DNA of 64,000 bases from Pseudomonas putida NBRC 14164. Lineage in GTDB: Bacteria; Pseudomonadota; Gammaproteobacteria; Pseudomonadales; Pseudomonadaceae. The DNA is taken from NCBI RefSeq assembly GCF_000412675.1, contig NC_021505.1, positions 2,350,501-2,414,500 on the forward strand, written 5' to 3'. Positions within the stretch are counted from its first letter, which is position 1. Every line of letters begins with the position of its first letter. The notes under the pieces are model-generated. The model saw nothing but the letters and a program-made list of their open reading frames with translations, ran no database searches and was not told where the DNA came from. Both the position numbers and the translations under genes were made by a program. Shown here in pieces: positions 52,900-62,033 of this stretch.

Positions 52900-54303
52900 A
52901 TGCAAGACATGCCCGCAAGCCTTGAGCAAAGCAAACCGGTAACGCCCGACCGTGAAGGGCACCTGCAACGCACGCTGGAAAACCGCCACATTCAGCTGAT
53001 TTCCATAGGCGGCGCCATCGGCACCGGCCTGTTCATGGGCTCCGGCAAGGTGATCGCGCTGTCCGGCACCTCGATTTTGCTGGTGTACGCCATCCTCGGG
53101 TTTTTCGTGTTCTTCGTCATGCGCGCCATGGGCGAGTTGCTGTTGTCCGACCTGCGCTTCAAGTCGTTCGCCGACATCGTTGCCCATTACCTGGGGCCGC
53201 GCGCCGGCTTTGTGCTGAGCTGGTCGTACTGGCTGAGCTGGAGCGTGGCGGTGGTCGGCGACGTGGTCGTGGTGGCCGGGTTCTTCCAGTACTGGTACCC
53301 CGATGCACCGGCCTGGCTACCCGCGTTCTTCACCCTGTTCGTGCTGCTGGGGCTGAACATGCTGGCGGTGCGGATTTTTGGCGAGGTGGAGTTCTGGTTC
53401 GGCATCATCAAGATCGTCGCCATCGTGCTGTTGATCATCACGGCGGCGGTGATGATCGCGACCTCATACACCTCACCTAATGGCGTGGTTGCTTCGCTGT
53501 CCAACGTGGTCGCGCCGGGTGCGGTGCTGCCCCATGGCATCAGCGGTTTCTTTGCGGGCTTCCAGATTGCCGTGTTTTCCTTTGCCGGCACCGAACTGAT
53601 CGGCACCACCGCCGCCGAGGCAAAGAACCCGCATCGCTCGCTGCCCAAGGCCATAAACACCATCCCCTTGCGCATTCTGCTGTTCTACATCCTGGCGCTG
53701 GTGTGCATCATCAGCGTGGTGTCGTGGGCCGAGGTGCCGGCCAACCGCAGCCCCTTCGTCGAGCTGTTCCTGCTGGCCGGCTTCCCCGCGGCGGCCGGCA
53801 TGATCAACTTCGTGGTACTGACCTCGGCAGCCTCTTCGGCCAACAGTGGTGTCTACTCGGGCTGCCGGATGCTGTTCGGGCTGGCCGAGCGGCGTAACGC
53901 GCCGGCCCTGTTCGCCAGGCTTTCGGCACTGAGCGTGCCGGTGTATAGCCTGGTGTTTTCCGGCGTATGCATGCTGATCGGGTTGAGCCTGCTGTTCATC
54001 ATCCCGGAGGTGATGACGGTGTTCACGCTGATTTCCACCGTTTCGGCAATCCTGGTGATCTTTACCTGGTCGATGATCCTTGCGGCGTACCTTGCCTATC
54101 GCAAACGCAACCCGTCTGCGCACGATGCCTCGGCGTTCAAGTTGCCGGGCGGGGTGCCGATGGCCATCACCACCCTGGGTTTTCTCGGCTTTGTGCTGGT
54201 GCTGCTGGCGCTGCAGCCGGATACCCGGTTGGCGCTGTGCGTGATGCCGTTGTGGTTCGTGTTCCTGCTGCTGGCCTACCGCCGCCGCGCAGCACACCCC
54301 TGA
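52900..54303 (+). CDS. APC-family amino acid permease
   Basis: This is a 467-residue inner-membrane symporter of the amino acid transporter family, with about 12 helices and the GGAIGTGLFMGSG signature near residue 35. ATG 52900 follows GAGGTCGCC. It is 87 bp downstream of the acetylpolyamine amidohydrolase and probably shares its control. It resembles the permease at 27894 in family but is a different subgroup. Substrate uncertain: GABA, putrescine-derived compounds or another amino acid. Confidence 0.83.
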   Translation: MQDMPASLEQSKPVTPDREGHLQRTLENRHIQLISIGGAIGTGLFMGSGKVIALSGTSILLVYAILGFFVFFVMRAMGELLLSDLRFKSFADIVAHYLGPRAGFVLSWSYWLSWSVAVVGDVVVVAGFFQYWYPDAPAWLPAFFTLFVLLGLNMLAVRIFGEVEFWFGIIKIVAIVLLIITAAVMIATSYTSPNGVVASLSNVVAPGAVLPHGISGFFAGFQIAVFSFAGTELIGTTAAEAKNPHRSLPKAINTIPLRILLFYILALVCIISVVSWAEVPANRSPFVELFLLAGFPAAAGMINFVVLTSAASSANSGVYSGCRMLFGLAERRNAPALFARLSALSVPVYSLVFSGVCMLIGLSLLFIIPEVMTVFTLISTVSAILVIFTWSMILAAYLAYRKRNPSAHDASAFKLPGGVPMAITTLGFLGFVLVLLALQPDTRLALCVMPLWFVFLLLAYRRRAAHP

Positions 54304-54317
54304 GCGGATGACATATC

Positions 54318-54406
54318 CCTGTGGGAGCGGGTTCACCCGCGAAGGCCCCAACGCGGTGCATGGCACCGGCTGCGCCGGTGTTCGCGGCTAAAGCCGCTCC
54401 CACAGG
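54318..54406. repeat. REP pair between permease and catR
   Basis: Arms CCTGTGGGAGCGG (54318-54330) and CCGCTCCCACAGG (54394-54406) enclose CACCGGCTGCGCCGGTG, itself a hairpin. It lies between converging genes. Confidence 0.8.
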
Positions 54407-54429
54407 TCCCGCGTGGCTTCTGGTTTTAC

Positions 54430-55302
54430 TCACCCGATCTGCAGGGCGATCAACCCCAGGCACCGCTGCACGATCGGGCTCACGTCACCCTTGCGCCGGC
54501 TAAGTATGATCGGGCTGACGGCGCTGCTATCAAGCAAGCCGACATACTCGATATCGGTGCGGTGCTGCTGTTGTACCGATGCTGGCACCAGGGTTACCCC
54601 CACGCCGACGGCCACCAGGCCGATGGCCGTCTGCAGTTCGTTGGCCCACTGGCTGACGCGGATGCTCATGCCGTGCTGGGCGAACAGCGCAAGCACGTGG
54701 TCGGCATAACTGGGCCGGGGGTTGGCCGGGTAGAGGATGAACGCCTCGCCAGCCAGCTGGGCGAGGCTGAGCGGGCTGCCCGCCAGCGGGTGGCCCTTGG
54801 GCAGCACGGCCACCAGCGGGTCTTCACGCAGGACCTGTTGCGCAATGGCCGCGTCCTCGATGCGAATGCGCCCGAAGGCGATGTCGATGCGCCCGCTCTT
54901 CAGCGCTTCCACCTGCTGCAGCGTGGTCATCTCGCTCAGCCCCAGTTCCAGCTCGCTGTCCTGGCGCAGCTCGCGGATCAGCTCTGGCAGCACGTTGTAC
55001 AGGGTCGAGGGGGCAAAGCCGATGCCCAGCCACTGGCGCTGGCCCTGGCCAATGCGGCGGGTGTTGTCGCTGATGTTCTGCAGTTGCTGCAGTACGGTGC
55101 AGGTCTGCTCATAGAAGAAGCGGCCGGCCTCGGTCAGCCGCAGAGGGCGTTCGCGCGCTATCAGCAAGGTGCCGAGCTCGTCCTCCAGCTGGCTGATCTG
55201 CCGGCTCAGGGGCGGTTGGGCAATGTGCAGCAGCTCGGCGGCGCGGGTGAAGTTCAGGGTCTCGGCCAAGACCTTGAAGTAACGCAGGTGGCGCAGCTCC
55301 AT
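54430..55302 (-). CDS. catR: CatR, LysR-family activator of catBC(A)
   Basis: This is a 290-residue LysR regulator that activates cat genes with cis,cis-muconate. The HTH is NFTRAAELLHIAQPPLSRQISQLE; the effector domain has GLSEMTTLQQVEALKSGRIDIAFGR, typical of CatR/BenM. The start is ATG 55302 with GGAGGT as ribosome binding site. It is divergent from catB, and its operator overlaps its own ribosome binding site, which fits autorepression. Confidence 0.92.
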   Translation of the reverse strand: MELRHLRYFKVLAETLNFTRAAELLHIAQPPLSRQISQLEDELGTLLIARERPLRLTEAGRFFYEQTCTVLQQLQNISDNTRRIGQGQRQWLGIGFAPSTLYNVLPELIRELRQDSELELGLSEMTTLQQVEALKSGRIDIAFGRIRIEDAAIAQQVLREDPLVAVLPKGHPLAGSPLSLAQLAGEAFILYPANPRPSYADHVLALFAQHGMSIRVSQWANELQTAIGLVAVGVGVTLVPASVQQQHRTDIEYVGLLDSSAVSPIILSRRKGDVSPIVQRCLGLIALQIG

Positions 55303-55303
55303 C

Positions 55304-55318
55304 AGACCTCCAGGGTAT
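55304..55318. promoter_or_regulatory. CatR recognition site AGACC-N5-GGTAT
   Basis: AGACCTCCAGGGTAT is an imperfect dyad with the LysR T-N11-A spacing, like the recognition site described for the P. putida catR-catBC region. It overlaps the catR ribosome binding site. The catBC promoter should lie to its right, in TTCATTTGATATTGG. Confidence 0.7.
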
Positions 55319-55437
55319 GGTGGGAGATTCATTTGATATTGGACGGTCATCAGGGTCTCGCGCAATCCTTGAACAATCAAGTAAATGCACCAATCGGGCC
55401 TGCAACTGGCAGCCCGACCTGACGGGACCTGGCAACA

Positions 55438-56559
55438 ATGACAAGCGCGCTGATTGAACGTATTGATGCAATTATCGTCGACCTGCCGACCATTCGCCCG
55501 CACAAGCTGGCAATGCACACCATGCAGCAGCAGACCCTGGTGGTATTGCGTGTGCGTTGCAGCGATGGCGTGGAAGGTATCGGTGAGGCCACCACCATCG
55601 GTGGCCTGGCCTATGGCTACGAAAGCCCCGAGGGCATCAAGGCCAACATCGACGCCCACCTGGCCCCGGCGCTGATCGGCCTGGCGGCGGACAACATCAA
55701 CGCCGCTATGCTCAAGCTTGACAAGCTGGCCAAGGGCAACACTTTTGCCAAGTCGGGTATCGAAAGCGCCTTGCTCGACGCCCAGGGCAAACGCCTGGGC
55801 CTGCCGGTCAGCGAACTGCTGGGCGGCCGCGTGCGCGACAGCCTGGAAGTGGCCTGGACCCTGGCCAGTGGCGACACGGCCCGTGATATCGCCGAAGCCC
55901 GACACATGCTGGAAATTCGCCGTCACCGGGTGTTCAAGCTGAAGATTGGCGCCAACCCGGTGGAGCAGGACCTCAAACACGTGGTGACGATAAAACGCGA
56001 ACTGGGCGACAGCGCCAGTGTGCGAGTGGACGTGAATCAGTACTGGGACGAATCCCAGGCCATCCGCGCTTGCCAGGTGCTTGGCGACAACGGCATCGAC
56101 CTGATCGAGCAACCGATTTCGCGTATCAACCGCGGTGGCCAGGTGCGCCTGAACCAGCGCAGCCCTGCACCGATCATGGCCGATGAGTCCATCGAAAGCG
56201 TCGAGGATGCCTTCAGCCTGGCCGCCGACGGCGCCGCCAGCATCTTTGCCCTGAAAATCGCCAAGAACGGCGGCCCGCGTGCTGTGCTGCGCACTGCGCA
56301 AATCGCCGAGGCCGCCGGTATCGGCCTGTATGGCGGCACCATGCTCGAGGGCTCGATCGGCACCCTGGCCTCGGCCCACGCCTTCCTTACCTTGCGCCAA
56401 CTGACCTGGGGCACCGAGCTGTTCGGCCCGCTGCTGCTGACCGAAGAAATCGTCAACGAGCCGCCGCAATATCGCGACTTCCAGCTGCACATTCCCCGTA
56501 CCCCAGGCCTGGGCCTGACCCTGGACGAACAGCGCCTGGCGCGCTTCGCCCGTCGCTGA
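55438..56559 (+). CDS. catB: CatB, muconate cycloisomerase
   Basis: Converts cis,cis-muconate to muconolactone; 373 residues, enolase superfamily, Mn2+-dependent. Lysines in VFKLKIGANP and FALKIAKNGG, metal ligands in RVDVNQYWDE, LIEQPIS and ADESIES are all in place. Start ATG 55438. It is the first gene of catBCA. Confidence 0.95.
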   Translation: MTSALIERIDAIIVDLPTIRPHKLAMHTMQQQTLVVLRVRCSDGVEGIGEATTIGGLAYGYESPEGIKANIDAHLAPALIGLAADNINAAMLKLDKLAKGNTFAKSGIESALLDAQGKRLGLPVSELLGGRVRDSLEVAWTLASGDTARDIAEARHMLEIRRHRVFKLKIGANPVEQDLKHVVTIKRELGDSASVRVDVNQYWDESQAIRACQVLGDNGIDLIEQPISRINRGGQVRLNQRSPAPIMADESIESVEDAFSLAADGAASIFALKIAKNGGPRAVLRTAQIAEAAGIGLYGGTMLEGSIGTLASAHAFLTLRQLTWGTELFGPLLLTEEIVNEPPQYRDFQLHIPRTPGLGLTLDEQRLARFARR

Positions 56560-56580
56560 TCAGCAAACAAGGAGATAATC

Positions 56581-56871
56581 ATGCTGTTCCACGTGAAGAT
56601 GACCGTGAAACTGCCGGTGGACATGGACCCGGCCAAGGCTACCCAGCTCAAGGCCGATGAAAAGGAACTGGCCCAGCGCCTGCAACGTGAAGGGACTTGG
56701 CGCCACCTGTGGCGCATTGCCGGGCACTACGCAAACTACAGCGTGTTCGATGTGCCCAGCGTCGAGGCGTTGCACGACACCCTGATGCAACTGCCGTTGT
56801 TCCCGTACATGGACATCGAGGTCGACGGCCTGTGCCGGCATCCCTCGTCGATCCACAGCGACGACCGCTGA
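56581..56871 (+). CDS. catC: CatC, muconolactone delta-isomerase
   Basis: A 96-residue small isomerase that moves the double bond of muconolactone to give 3-oxoadipate enol-lactone. It begins MLFHVKMTVKLPVDMDP and has GTWRHLWRIAGHYANYSVFD, characteristic of the family. AAGGAG precedes the ATG. Middle gene of catBCA. Confidence 0.96.
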   Translation: MLFHVKMTVKLPVDMDPAKATQLKADEKELAQRLQREGTWRHLWRIAGHYANYSVFDVPSVEALHDTLMQLPLFPYMDIEVDGLCRHPSSIHSDDR

Positions 56872-56891
56872 TACGCACCTGTCTACCTGAC

Positions 56892-56899
56892 AAGAACAA
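56892..56899 (+). promoter_or_regulatory. AAnAAnAA motif upstream of catA
   Basis: AAGAACAA in the catC-catA gap, just before TGAGG. Candidate Hfq/Crc site on the operon's ring-cleavage gene. Confidence 0.45.
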
Positions 56900-56914
56900 T
56901 ATGAGGTACGCCCG

Positions 56915-57850
56915 ATGACCGTGAAAATTTCCCACACTGCCGACATTCAAGCCTTCTTCAATAAAGTGGCGGGCCTGGACCACGCCGAAGGCAACCCACG
57001 CTTCAAGCAGATCATCCTGCGTGTGCTGCAAGACACCGCGCGCCTGGTCGAAGACCTGGAAATCACCGAAGACGAGTTCTGGCACGCCATTGATTATCTC
57101 AACCGCCTGGGTGGCCGTAACGAAGCCGGCCTGCTGGCTGCAGGCCTGGGCATCGAGCACTTCCTCGACCTGCTGCAGGACGCCAAGGATGCCGAAGCCG
57201 GCCTGGGTGGCGGCACCCCGCGTACCATCGAAGGCCCGCTGTATGTCGCCGGGGCGCCGCTGGTACAAGGCGAAGCGCGCATGGACGACGGCACCGACCC
57301 AGGGGTGGTGATGTTCCTGAAAGGCCAGGTGTTCGACGCCGAAGGCAAGCCGCTGGCCGGCGCCACCGTCGACCTCTGGCACGCCAACACCCAAGGTACT
57401 TATTCGTACTTCGACTCGACCCAGTCCGAGTACAACCTGCGCCGCCGCATCATCACCGATGCCGAGGGCCGCTACCGTGCGCGCTCCATCGTGCCATCGG
57501 GGTATGGCTGCGACCCGCAGGGCCCGACCCAGGAATGCCTGGACTTGCTCGGGCGTCATGGCCAGCGCCCGGCGCATGTGCACTTCTTCATCTCGGCACC
57601 CGGGCACCGCCATCTGACCACGCAGATCAACTTCGAGGGTGACAAGTACCTGTGGGACGACTTTGCCTACGCCACCCGTGACGGGCTGATCGGCGAGCTG
57701 CGTTTTGTCGAGGATGCTGCGGCGGCGCGTGACCGCGGCGTTCAAGGCGCGCGTTTTGCCGAACTGGCGTTCGACTTCCACCTGCAGGGGGCCACGGCGG
57801 TGGAGGCCGAGGCACGCAGCCACCGGCCGCGTGCGTTGCAGGAAGGCTGA
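56915..57850 (+). CDS. catA: CatA, catechol 1,2-dioxygenase
   Basis: An intradiol dioxygenase that opens catechol to cis,cis-muconate with non-haem Fe(III); 311 residues. Likely iron ligands are Tyr163 (GTYSYFD), Tyr197 (VPSGYGC), His221 and His223 (RPAHVHFF). The N-terminal helical dimerisation domain is present. Third gene of catBCA; a T-tract terminator follows at 57947. Confidence 0.95.
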   Translation: MTVKISHTADIQAFFNKVAGLDHAEGNPRFKQIILRVLQDTARLVEDLEITEDEFWHAIDYLNRLGGRNEAGLLAAGLGIEHFLDLLQDAKDAEAGLGGGTPRTIEGPLYVAGAPLVQGEARMDDGTDPGVVMFLKGQVFDAEGKPLAGATVDLWHANTQGTYSYFDSTQSEYNLRRRIITDAEGRYRARSIVPSGYGCDPQGPTQECLDLLGRHGQRPAHVHFFISAPGHRHLTTQINFEGDKYLWDDFAYATRDGLIGELRFVEDAAAARDRGVQGARFAELAFDFHLQGATAVEAEARSHRPRALQEG

Positions 57851-57876
57851 AACCGTTGAGGCTGCTGTGCAGCCCG

Positions 57877-57915
57877 TTCGCGGCACAAGGCCGCGAAAGG
57901 GGCGCACAGCGCCCC
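57877..57915 (+). other. Two small hairpins after catA
   Basis: TTCGCGGC/GCCGCGAA (57877-57884, 57890-57897) and GGGGCG/CGCCCC (57899-57904, 57910-57915) lie in tandem right after the stop. Neither has a T-tract; they may protect the 3' end. Confidence 0.45.
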
Positions 57916-57946
57916 CAAAATGCTGACCATTTTTCGCTGTGTTTTT

Positions 57947-57984
57947 GCCTGGGCCTTTCCGTGCGGGGAGGGCCCGGGCTTTTT
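57947..57984 (+). terminator. Intrinsic terminator of catBCA
   Basis: GCCTGGGCC (57947-57955) pairs with GGCCCGGGC (57971-57979), one G-T wobble, and is followed by TTTTT. It lies about 100 bp past the catA stop. Confidence 0.7.
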
Positions 57985-58034
57985 GCTGTTAGGCCCGGTG
58001 ATCTAGAATCGACCTTTTGCCTGAGCCCCACCCC

Positions 58035-58529
58035 ATGCTGCCCATTGCGCTGCTGCCAACCACCGCTGACCAGGCCCCGCTGATCCGCAACCTCTACCAG
58101 TTCTATTCCTACGAGTCCTCCGACTGGGAGCAGGAGGACGTCGAAGTGGACGGCCGCTTCTATATCCACGACGAGCACCTGCACCGCTACTGGCAGGACG
58201 ACGGCTGGGGCGCCTACCTGGTGCTGGCGGACGGCTTCATCGCCGGCTTCGTACTGGTGGAACGCAGCGAATTGCCGGGCATCGAAGCGCTGGAACTGGC
58301 TGACCTGTTCATCCTGAAAAAGTACCGCCGCCAGGGCATCGGCCAGGCGGTGGCGTTGCAGCTGCTGGGCGGCGAGGGCGACTGGTTGCTGCGGTGCTAC
58401 GCACATGATGCCCCGGCCGTGGCGTTCTGCAAGGCCGTGCTGGCGAACCTGTCGCGCCCGGCGCAGGCCATTGCCCTGGCTGATGAACCGGACCTGCTCA
58501 GTTTCCTGGTGAGCGGCGCCCGCCATTGA
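58035..58529 (+). CDS. GNAT-family N-acetyltransferase
   Basis: This is a 164-residue acetyltransferase. The acetyl-CoA loop is seen as LADLFILKKYRRQGIGQAVA, the R/Q-x-x-G-x-G motif of GNAT proteins. ATG 58035 is preferred to a TTG six codons earlier. Substrate unknown; a hairpin and a gap separate it from the signalling gene that follows. Confidence 0.8.
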   Translation: MLPIALLPTTADQAPLIRNLYQFYSYESSDWEQEDVEVDGRFYIHDEHLHRYWQDDGWGAYLVLADGFIAGFVLVERSELPGIEALELADLFILKKYRRQGIGQAVALQLLGGEGDWLLRCYAHDAPAVAFCKAVLANLSRPAQAIALADEPDLLSFLVSGARH

Positions 58530-58634
58530 GGGCTTGCCCGCCTTCGTTCGTCCTTGAAGAGGAATAGCGACATTTTTGTGAGCTACTTCACAAAATCGTC
58601 ATGAGCGGCATAATGCCATCAACGCTTTCAAAAA

Positions 58635-58654
58635 CCCGGCCACTGCTTGCCGGG
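58635..58654 (+). terminator. Hairpin before the GGDEF/EAL gene
   Basis: CCCGGC/GCCGGG with an 8-base loop, preceded by AAAA and followed by GTCCCTTTT, about 40 bp upstream of the next start. It may end the GNAT transcript or act as a leader attenuator. Confidence 0.4.
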
Positions 58655-58692
58655 GTCCCTTTTCATGCGCTTCGAAGGTTCAGGTAAAGTTC

Positions 58693-60789
58693 ATGTCGTT
58701 AGTCGCAAGCCCCGACATCATGTACCGGCTATTGATTCAGAGTGTGGTGGACTATGCCATCTACATGCTCACCCCCGAAGGTGTCGTCGCCAACTGGAAC
58801 CCCGGCGCTCAGCGTGCCAAGGGGTACCACGCCGAGGAAATCGTCGGCCAGCATTACTCTCTGTTCTACACCGATGCCGAGCGCGCCGCCGGGTTGCCCG
58901 CGCATAACCTGGAGCAGGCGCGCAGCACCGGGCGCTTTGAAGAGATCGGTTCACGCCTGCGCAAGGATGGCTCGGCCTTCCACGCCCATGTGGTGATCGA
59001 CGCCGTGTACGACGATGCCGGCCAACTGGTGGGGTTTGCCAAGGTTACCCGCGACATTTCCGAACGCCGCCGTCAGGAGCTGGAGCTGCTGCAGGCCAAG
59101 GAACTGGCCGAGCAGTACAGCCAGGAAATGGCCAAGCTTTCGCAGTTCCTGGATTCGGTCATTGCCAATATCCCCGCCAGCGTCATCGTCCAGGACCTGG
59201 AAAGCCAGCGTATCCTGCTGGCCAACCAGCAGGCCGAGCGCCTGTTCGGCGGGCCAGAGCGCAGCATGATCGGCCAACTGCCTGGCGAGTGCCTGAGCCC
59301 GGCGGCTGCCGACTACCTTGAGCAGCAACTGGCCCGTGGTGCCCGTAGCACCAAGGGCCATGCTGCCGAGACCCGGGTCGACACCGCCCGTGGCCCGCGT
59401 ACCCTGCGCAGCCGTACCTTGCTCAGCCAGAACCGCGAAGGCCAGGCTGATTACGTGCTGTTTGTTGCCGAAGATGCCACCGAGGAACTGGCCGCTCACG
59501 CGCAGATCCACCACATGGCGCACCATGACGCGCTCACCGGGCTGCCCAACCGCACGCTGTTCAACGAACGCCTGCGCCAGGCGCTGGTGCGTGGCAGCGA
59601 GAACGCCAAGCTGACCGCTGCACTGTGCCTGGACCTGGACAACTTCAAGAACATCAACGATTCCCTGGGCCATGCCTTCGGCGACAAGTTGTTGCGTGAG
59701 TTGGGTAAGCGCCTGCGCCGTGAGCTGCGTGAACACGACACCCTGGCCCGCCTGGGCGGTGACGAGTTTGCCGTGGTGCTGACCGGGCTTGATGGCCGCG
59801 ATGCCGCGTGCAACACCGCGCAGCGCCTGATCAATGCCATTTGCCCGCCGTTCCAGATCGAAGGCCACCAGTTCACGGTGGGGGTGAGCATCGGCGTTGC
59901 CATTGCCCCCGATGACAATGACCAGGCCGAGCAGTTGCTCGGCTATGCCGACATGGCGCTGTACGAGGCCAAGCGCAACGGGCGAAACCGCTACGAGTGC
60001 TTCGAGGTGGAACTGGACGTTGCAGCCCGCCAGCGCCGCCTGGTGGAAACCGACCTGCGTACTGCGCTGCACCTGGGCCAGCTGCAACTGCACTACCAAC
60101 CGGTGGTCGACCAGCAGACCCATTGCATCACTGGCTACGAGGCTTTGCTGCGCTGGGAGCACCCGAGCCGTGGCATGGTGATGCCCATGGACTTCATCCC
60201 CATTGCCGAGGAAACCGGGTTGATTCATGAGCTGGGCACCCGGGCCTTGAACCTGGCCTGCCAGGAAGCGGCCAGCTGGGACAGCGAGCAGACGGTGTCG
60301 GTCAACCTGTCGCCGGTGCAGTTCAAGAATGCCAACCTGGTGCAGGTTGTGGCCTTGGCCCTGGCCGACTCGGGCCTGCCGGCGCAGCGCCTGGAACTGG
60401 AAATCACCGAGTCGGTGCTGCTGGGTAACAGCGAGGAAAACGTGCGCACCTTGCGCGCGCTGAAAGACCTGGGCGTGTCCATTTCGCTGGACGATTTCGG
60501 CACCGGCTATTCATCGCTCGGCTACCTGCGGTCGTTCCCGTTCGACCGGATCAAGATCGACAAGTCGTTCGTGCATGACATGTGCGAAAGCCGTGAGGCG
60601 ATGTCGATCATCCGTGCCATTACCGACCTGTCCAACAGCCTGATGATCAAGACCACGGCCGAGGGGGTGGAGTCGGAAGAGCAGATGCGCCGGCTGGCGG
60701 CGGAAGGGTGCTCGCATTTCCAGGGCTACCTGTACGGGCGGCCGGCACCGGCGAGTGAGCGGTTGAAGCAGGTCATTACGCCAGGCTGA
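58693..60789 (+). CDS. PAS-PAS-GGDEF-EAL cyclic-di-GMP signalling protein
   Basis: This is a 698-residue cytosolic protein without transmembrane segments. PAS 1 is at ~10-125, PAS 2 at ~150-265, GGDEF at ~275-430 and EAL at ~445-695. GGDEF is intact (residues 355-359, RLGGDEFA), with an RxxD inhibitory site (REHD) five residues before it. EAL is intact in GYEALLRWEHP, with DDFGTGYSSLGYL and KIDKSFV later. Both synthase and phosphodiesterase activity are therefore possible. AGGTTCAGGTAAAG precedes the ATG only loosely. Confidence 0.9.
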   Translation: MSLVASPDIMYRLLIQSVVDYAIYMLTPEGVVANWNPGAQRAKGYHAEEIVGQHYSLFYTDAERAAGLPAHNLEQARSTGRFEEIGSRLRKDGSAFHAHVVIDAVYDDAGQLVGFAKVTRDISERRRQELELLQAKELAEQYSQEMAKLSQFLDSVIANIPASVIVQDLESQRILLANQQAERLFGGPERSMIGQLPGECLSPAAADYLEQQLARGARSTKGHAAETRVDTARGPRTLRSRTLLSQNREGQADYVLFVAEDATEELAAHAQIHHMAHHDALTGLPNRTLFNERLRQALVRGSENAKLTAALCLDLDNFKNINDSLGHAFGDKLLRELGKRLRRELREHDTLARLGGDEFAVVLTGLDGRDAACNTAQRLINAICPPFQIEGHQFTVGVSIGVAIAPDDNDQAEQLLGYADMALYEAKRNGRNRYECFEVELDVAARQRRLVETDLRTALHLGQLQLHYQPVVDQQTHCITGYEALLRWEHPSRGMVMPMDFIPIAEETGLIHELGTRALNLACQEAASWDSEQTVSVNLSPVQFKNANLVQVVALALADSGLPAQRLELEITESVLLGNSEENVRTLRALKDLGVSISLDDFGTGYSSLGYLRSFPFDRIKIDKSFVHDMCESREAMSIIRAITDLSNSLMIKTTAEGVESEEQMRRLAAEGCSHFQGYLYGRPAPASERLKQVITPG

Positions 60790-60850
60790 CGGCTCACGCA
60801 GCCCATTGTGGGGGTAATTGTCTTGCTCAAATTTTAAGAGCTTGTGCAAT

Positions 60851-60941
60851 CCTTGTGGGAGCGGGCATGCCTGCGAACACCGGCGCAGCCGGTGCCAGCC
60901 ACCGAGTTGGCTTCTTCGCGGGCACGCCCGCTCCCACAAGG
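60851..60941. repeat. REP pair between converging genes
   Basis: Arms CCTTGTGGGAGCGGGC (60851-60866) and GCCCGCTCCCACAAGG (60926-60941) are perfect 16-bp complements with an inner ACCGGCGCAGCCGGT hairpin. Confidence 0.8.
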
Positions 60942-60962
60942 TCCGTGTCGCGCTTACGAATT

Positions 60963-61787
60963 TCAGCTATTCCAGTCTGGCGCAAACGGCGGGCTCACCA
61001 CCCGCTGATCTTTCGGCAACTGGGCAATCGCCGCGCGATCCTCGTCGTCCAGTTGCACGTTCAATGCTGCCAGGTTGGCCAGCTGGTTCTCGCGGCTACT
61101 GGCCTTTGGAATCGCCGCCACACCGTCCTGGTCCAGCAACCACTTCAGCGCCACCTGGCTGGGCAGCACGCCGTGCTTGCGGGCAATCGCCTGGATCACC
61201 GGCTGCGCCGCCGCCTGGCCGCGGGCCAGCGGGGTGTAGGCGGTAAGCAACAGGTCATGGTGGCGGGCATAGTCCAGCAGCGGTTGCTGGCCGAGCAGCA
61301 CGTGGTATTCCACCTGGATCGCCGACAACGGCGCCCCCAGGGTTTCCACCACCTGGCGCAGCAGGCCCAGCGGGAAGTTGGCCACACCAATGTGGCGCGC
61401 CTTGCCCTCGTCACGCAGCGCTACCAAGGTGTCGATGCTGCGTGCCAGGTCCCAGTCCTTGCCGGGCCAGTGAATGTGGAACAGGTCGACCTGCTCGGTG
61501 CCCAGGGCGCGCAGGCTGTCTTCAAGCGACTGGCGCATGGCCTTGGGCTCCAGGCGGTCCCACCACACCTTGGTGGTGAGGTGGATCTGCTCGCGTGGCA
61601 CGTCGCTGTCGCGCAGGGCCTGGCCAACGGCCGCTTCGTTTTCGTAGGCGGTGGCAGTGTCGATGTGCCGGTAACCCACGTCCAGCGCCTGGTGCACGGC
61701 CTGGGTACATTCGGTGCCGGTCATTGGCCAGGTGCCCAAGCCGATTGCTGGCAGGTCCAGACCGCTACGGGTGGTGAGCCTTTGCAT
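60963..61787 (-). CDS. Aldo/keto reductase (DkgB-like)
   Basis: This is a 274-residue NADPH-dependent reductase of the AKR superfamily (TIM barrel). Catalytic tetrad parts are visible: Asp and Tyr in DTATAYENE, Lys in TTKVWWDRL and His in LFHIHWPG. The ending KASSRENQLANL binds the NADPH phosphate. ATG 61787 follows AAGGA; earlier in-frame starts are unlikely. 2,5-diketogluconate or methylglyoxal are typical substrates of the group. Confidence 0.85.
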   Translation of the reverse strand: MQRLTTRSGLDLPAIGLGTWPMTGTECTQAVHQALDVGYRHIDTATAYENEAAVGQALRDSDVPREQIHLTTKVWWDRLEPKAMRQSLEDSLRALGTEQVDLFHIHWPGKDWDLARSIDTLVALRDEGKARHIGVANFPLGLLRQVVETLGAPLSAIQVEYHVLLGQQPLLDYARHHDLLLTAYTPLARGQAAAQPVIQAIARKHGVLPSQVALKWLLDQDGVAAIPKASSRENQLANLAALNVQLDDEDRAAIAQLPKDQRVVSPPFAPDWNS

Positions 61788-62033
61788 GTAAATTCCTTGT
61801 AGGGTGTGCAGGGTTCGCACTCGATGGTGGGTGATCAGCGAGGCGCGGGCCATGCGTTCAAGGCACAAAGTGGTCGATCAGCGAACAGTAATTGCAGCCG
61901 GCGTGGACAAGCGGCAAATGAACTTCCTTATGCTGCGGCATCTCTTCTAGAATTCGAGCAGTCGCATCCGCCAGGCCACGCCTGTGCGGCCTTCCCTGGG
62001 CTTGCCTGCTGGCGCGCCGTCATCGAGAGAGCC

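Noticed and set aside
58693..60789. Degenerate c-di-GMP enzyme
   Set aside because: GGDEF, RxxD and EAL motifs are all intact, so there is no sign of loss of function.
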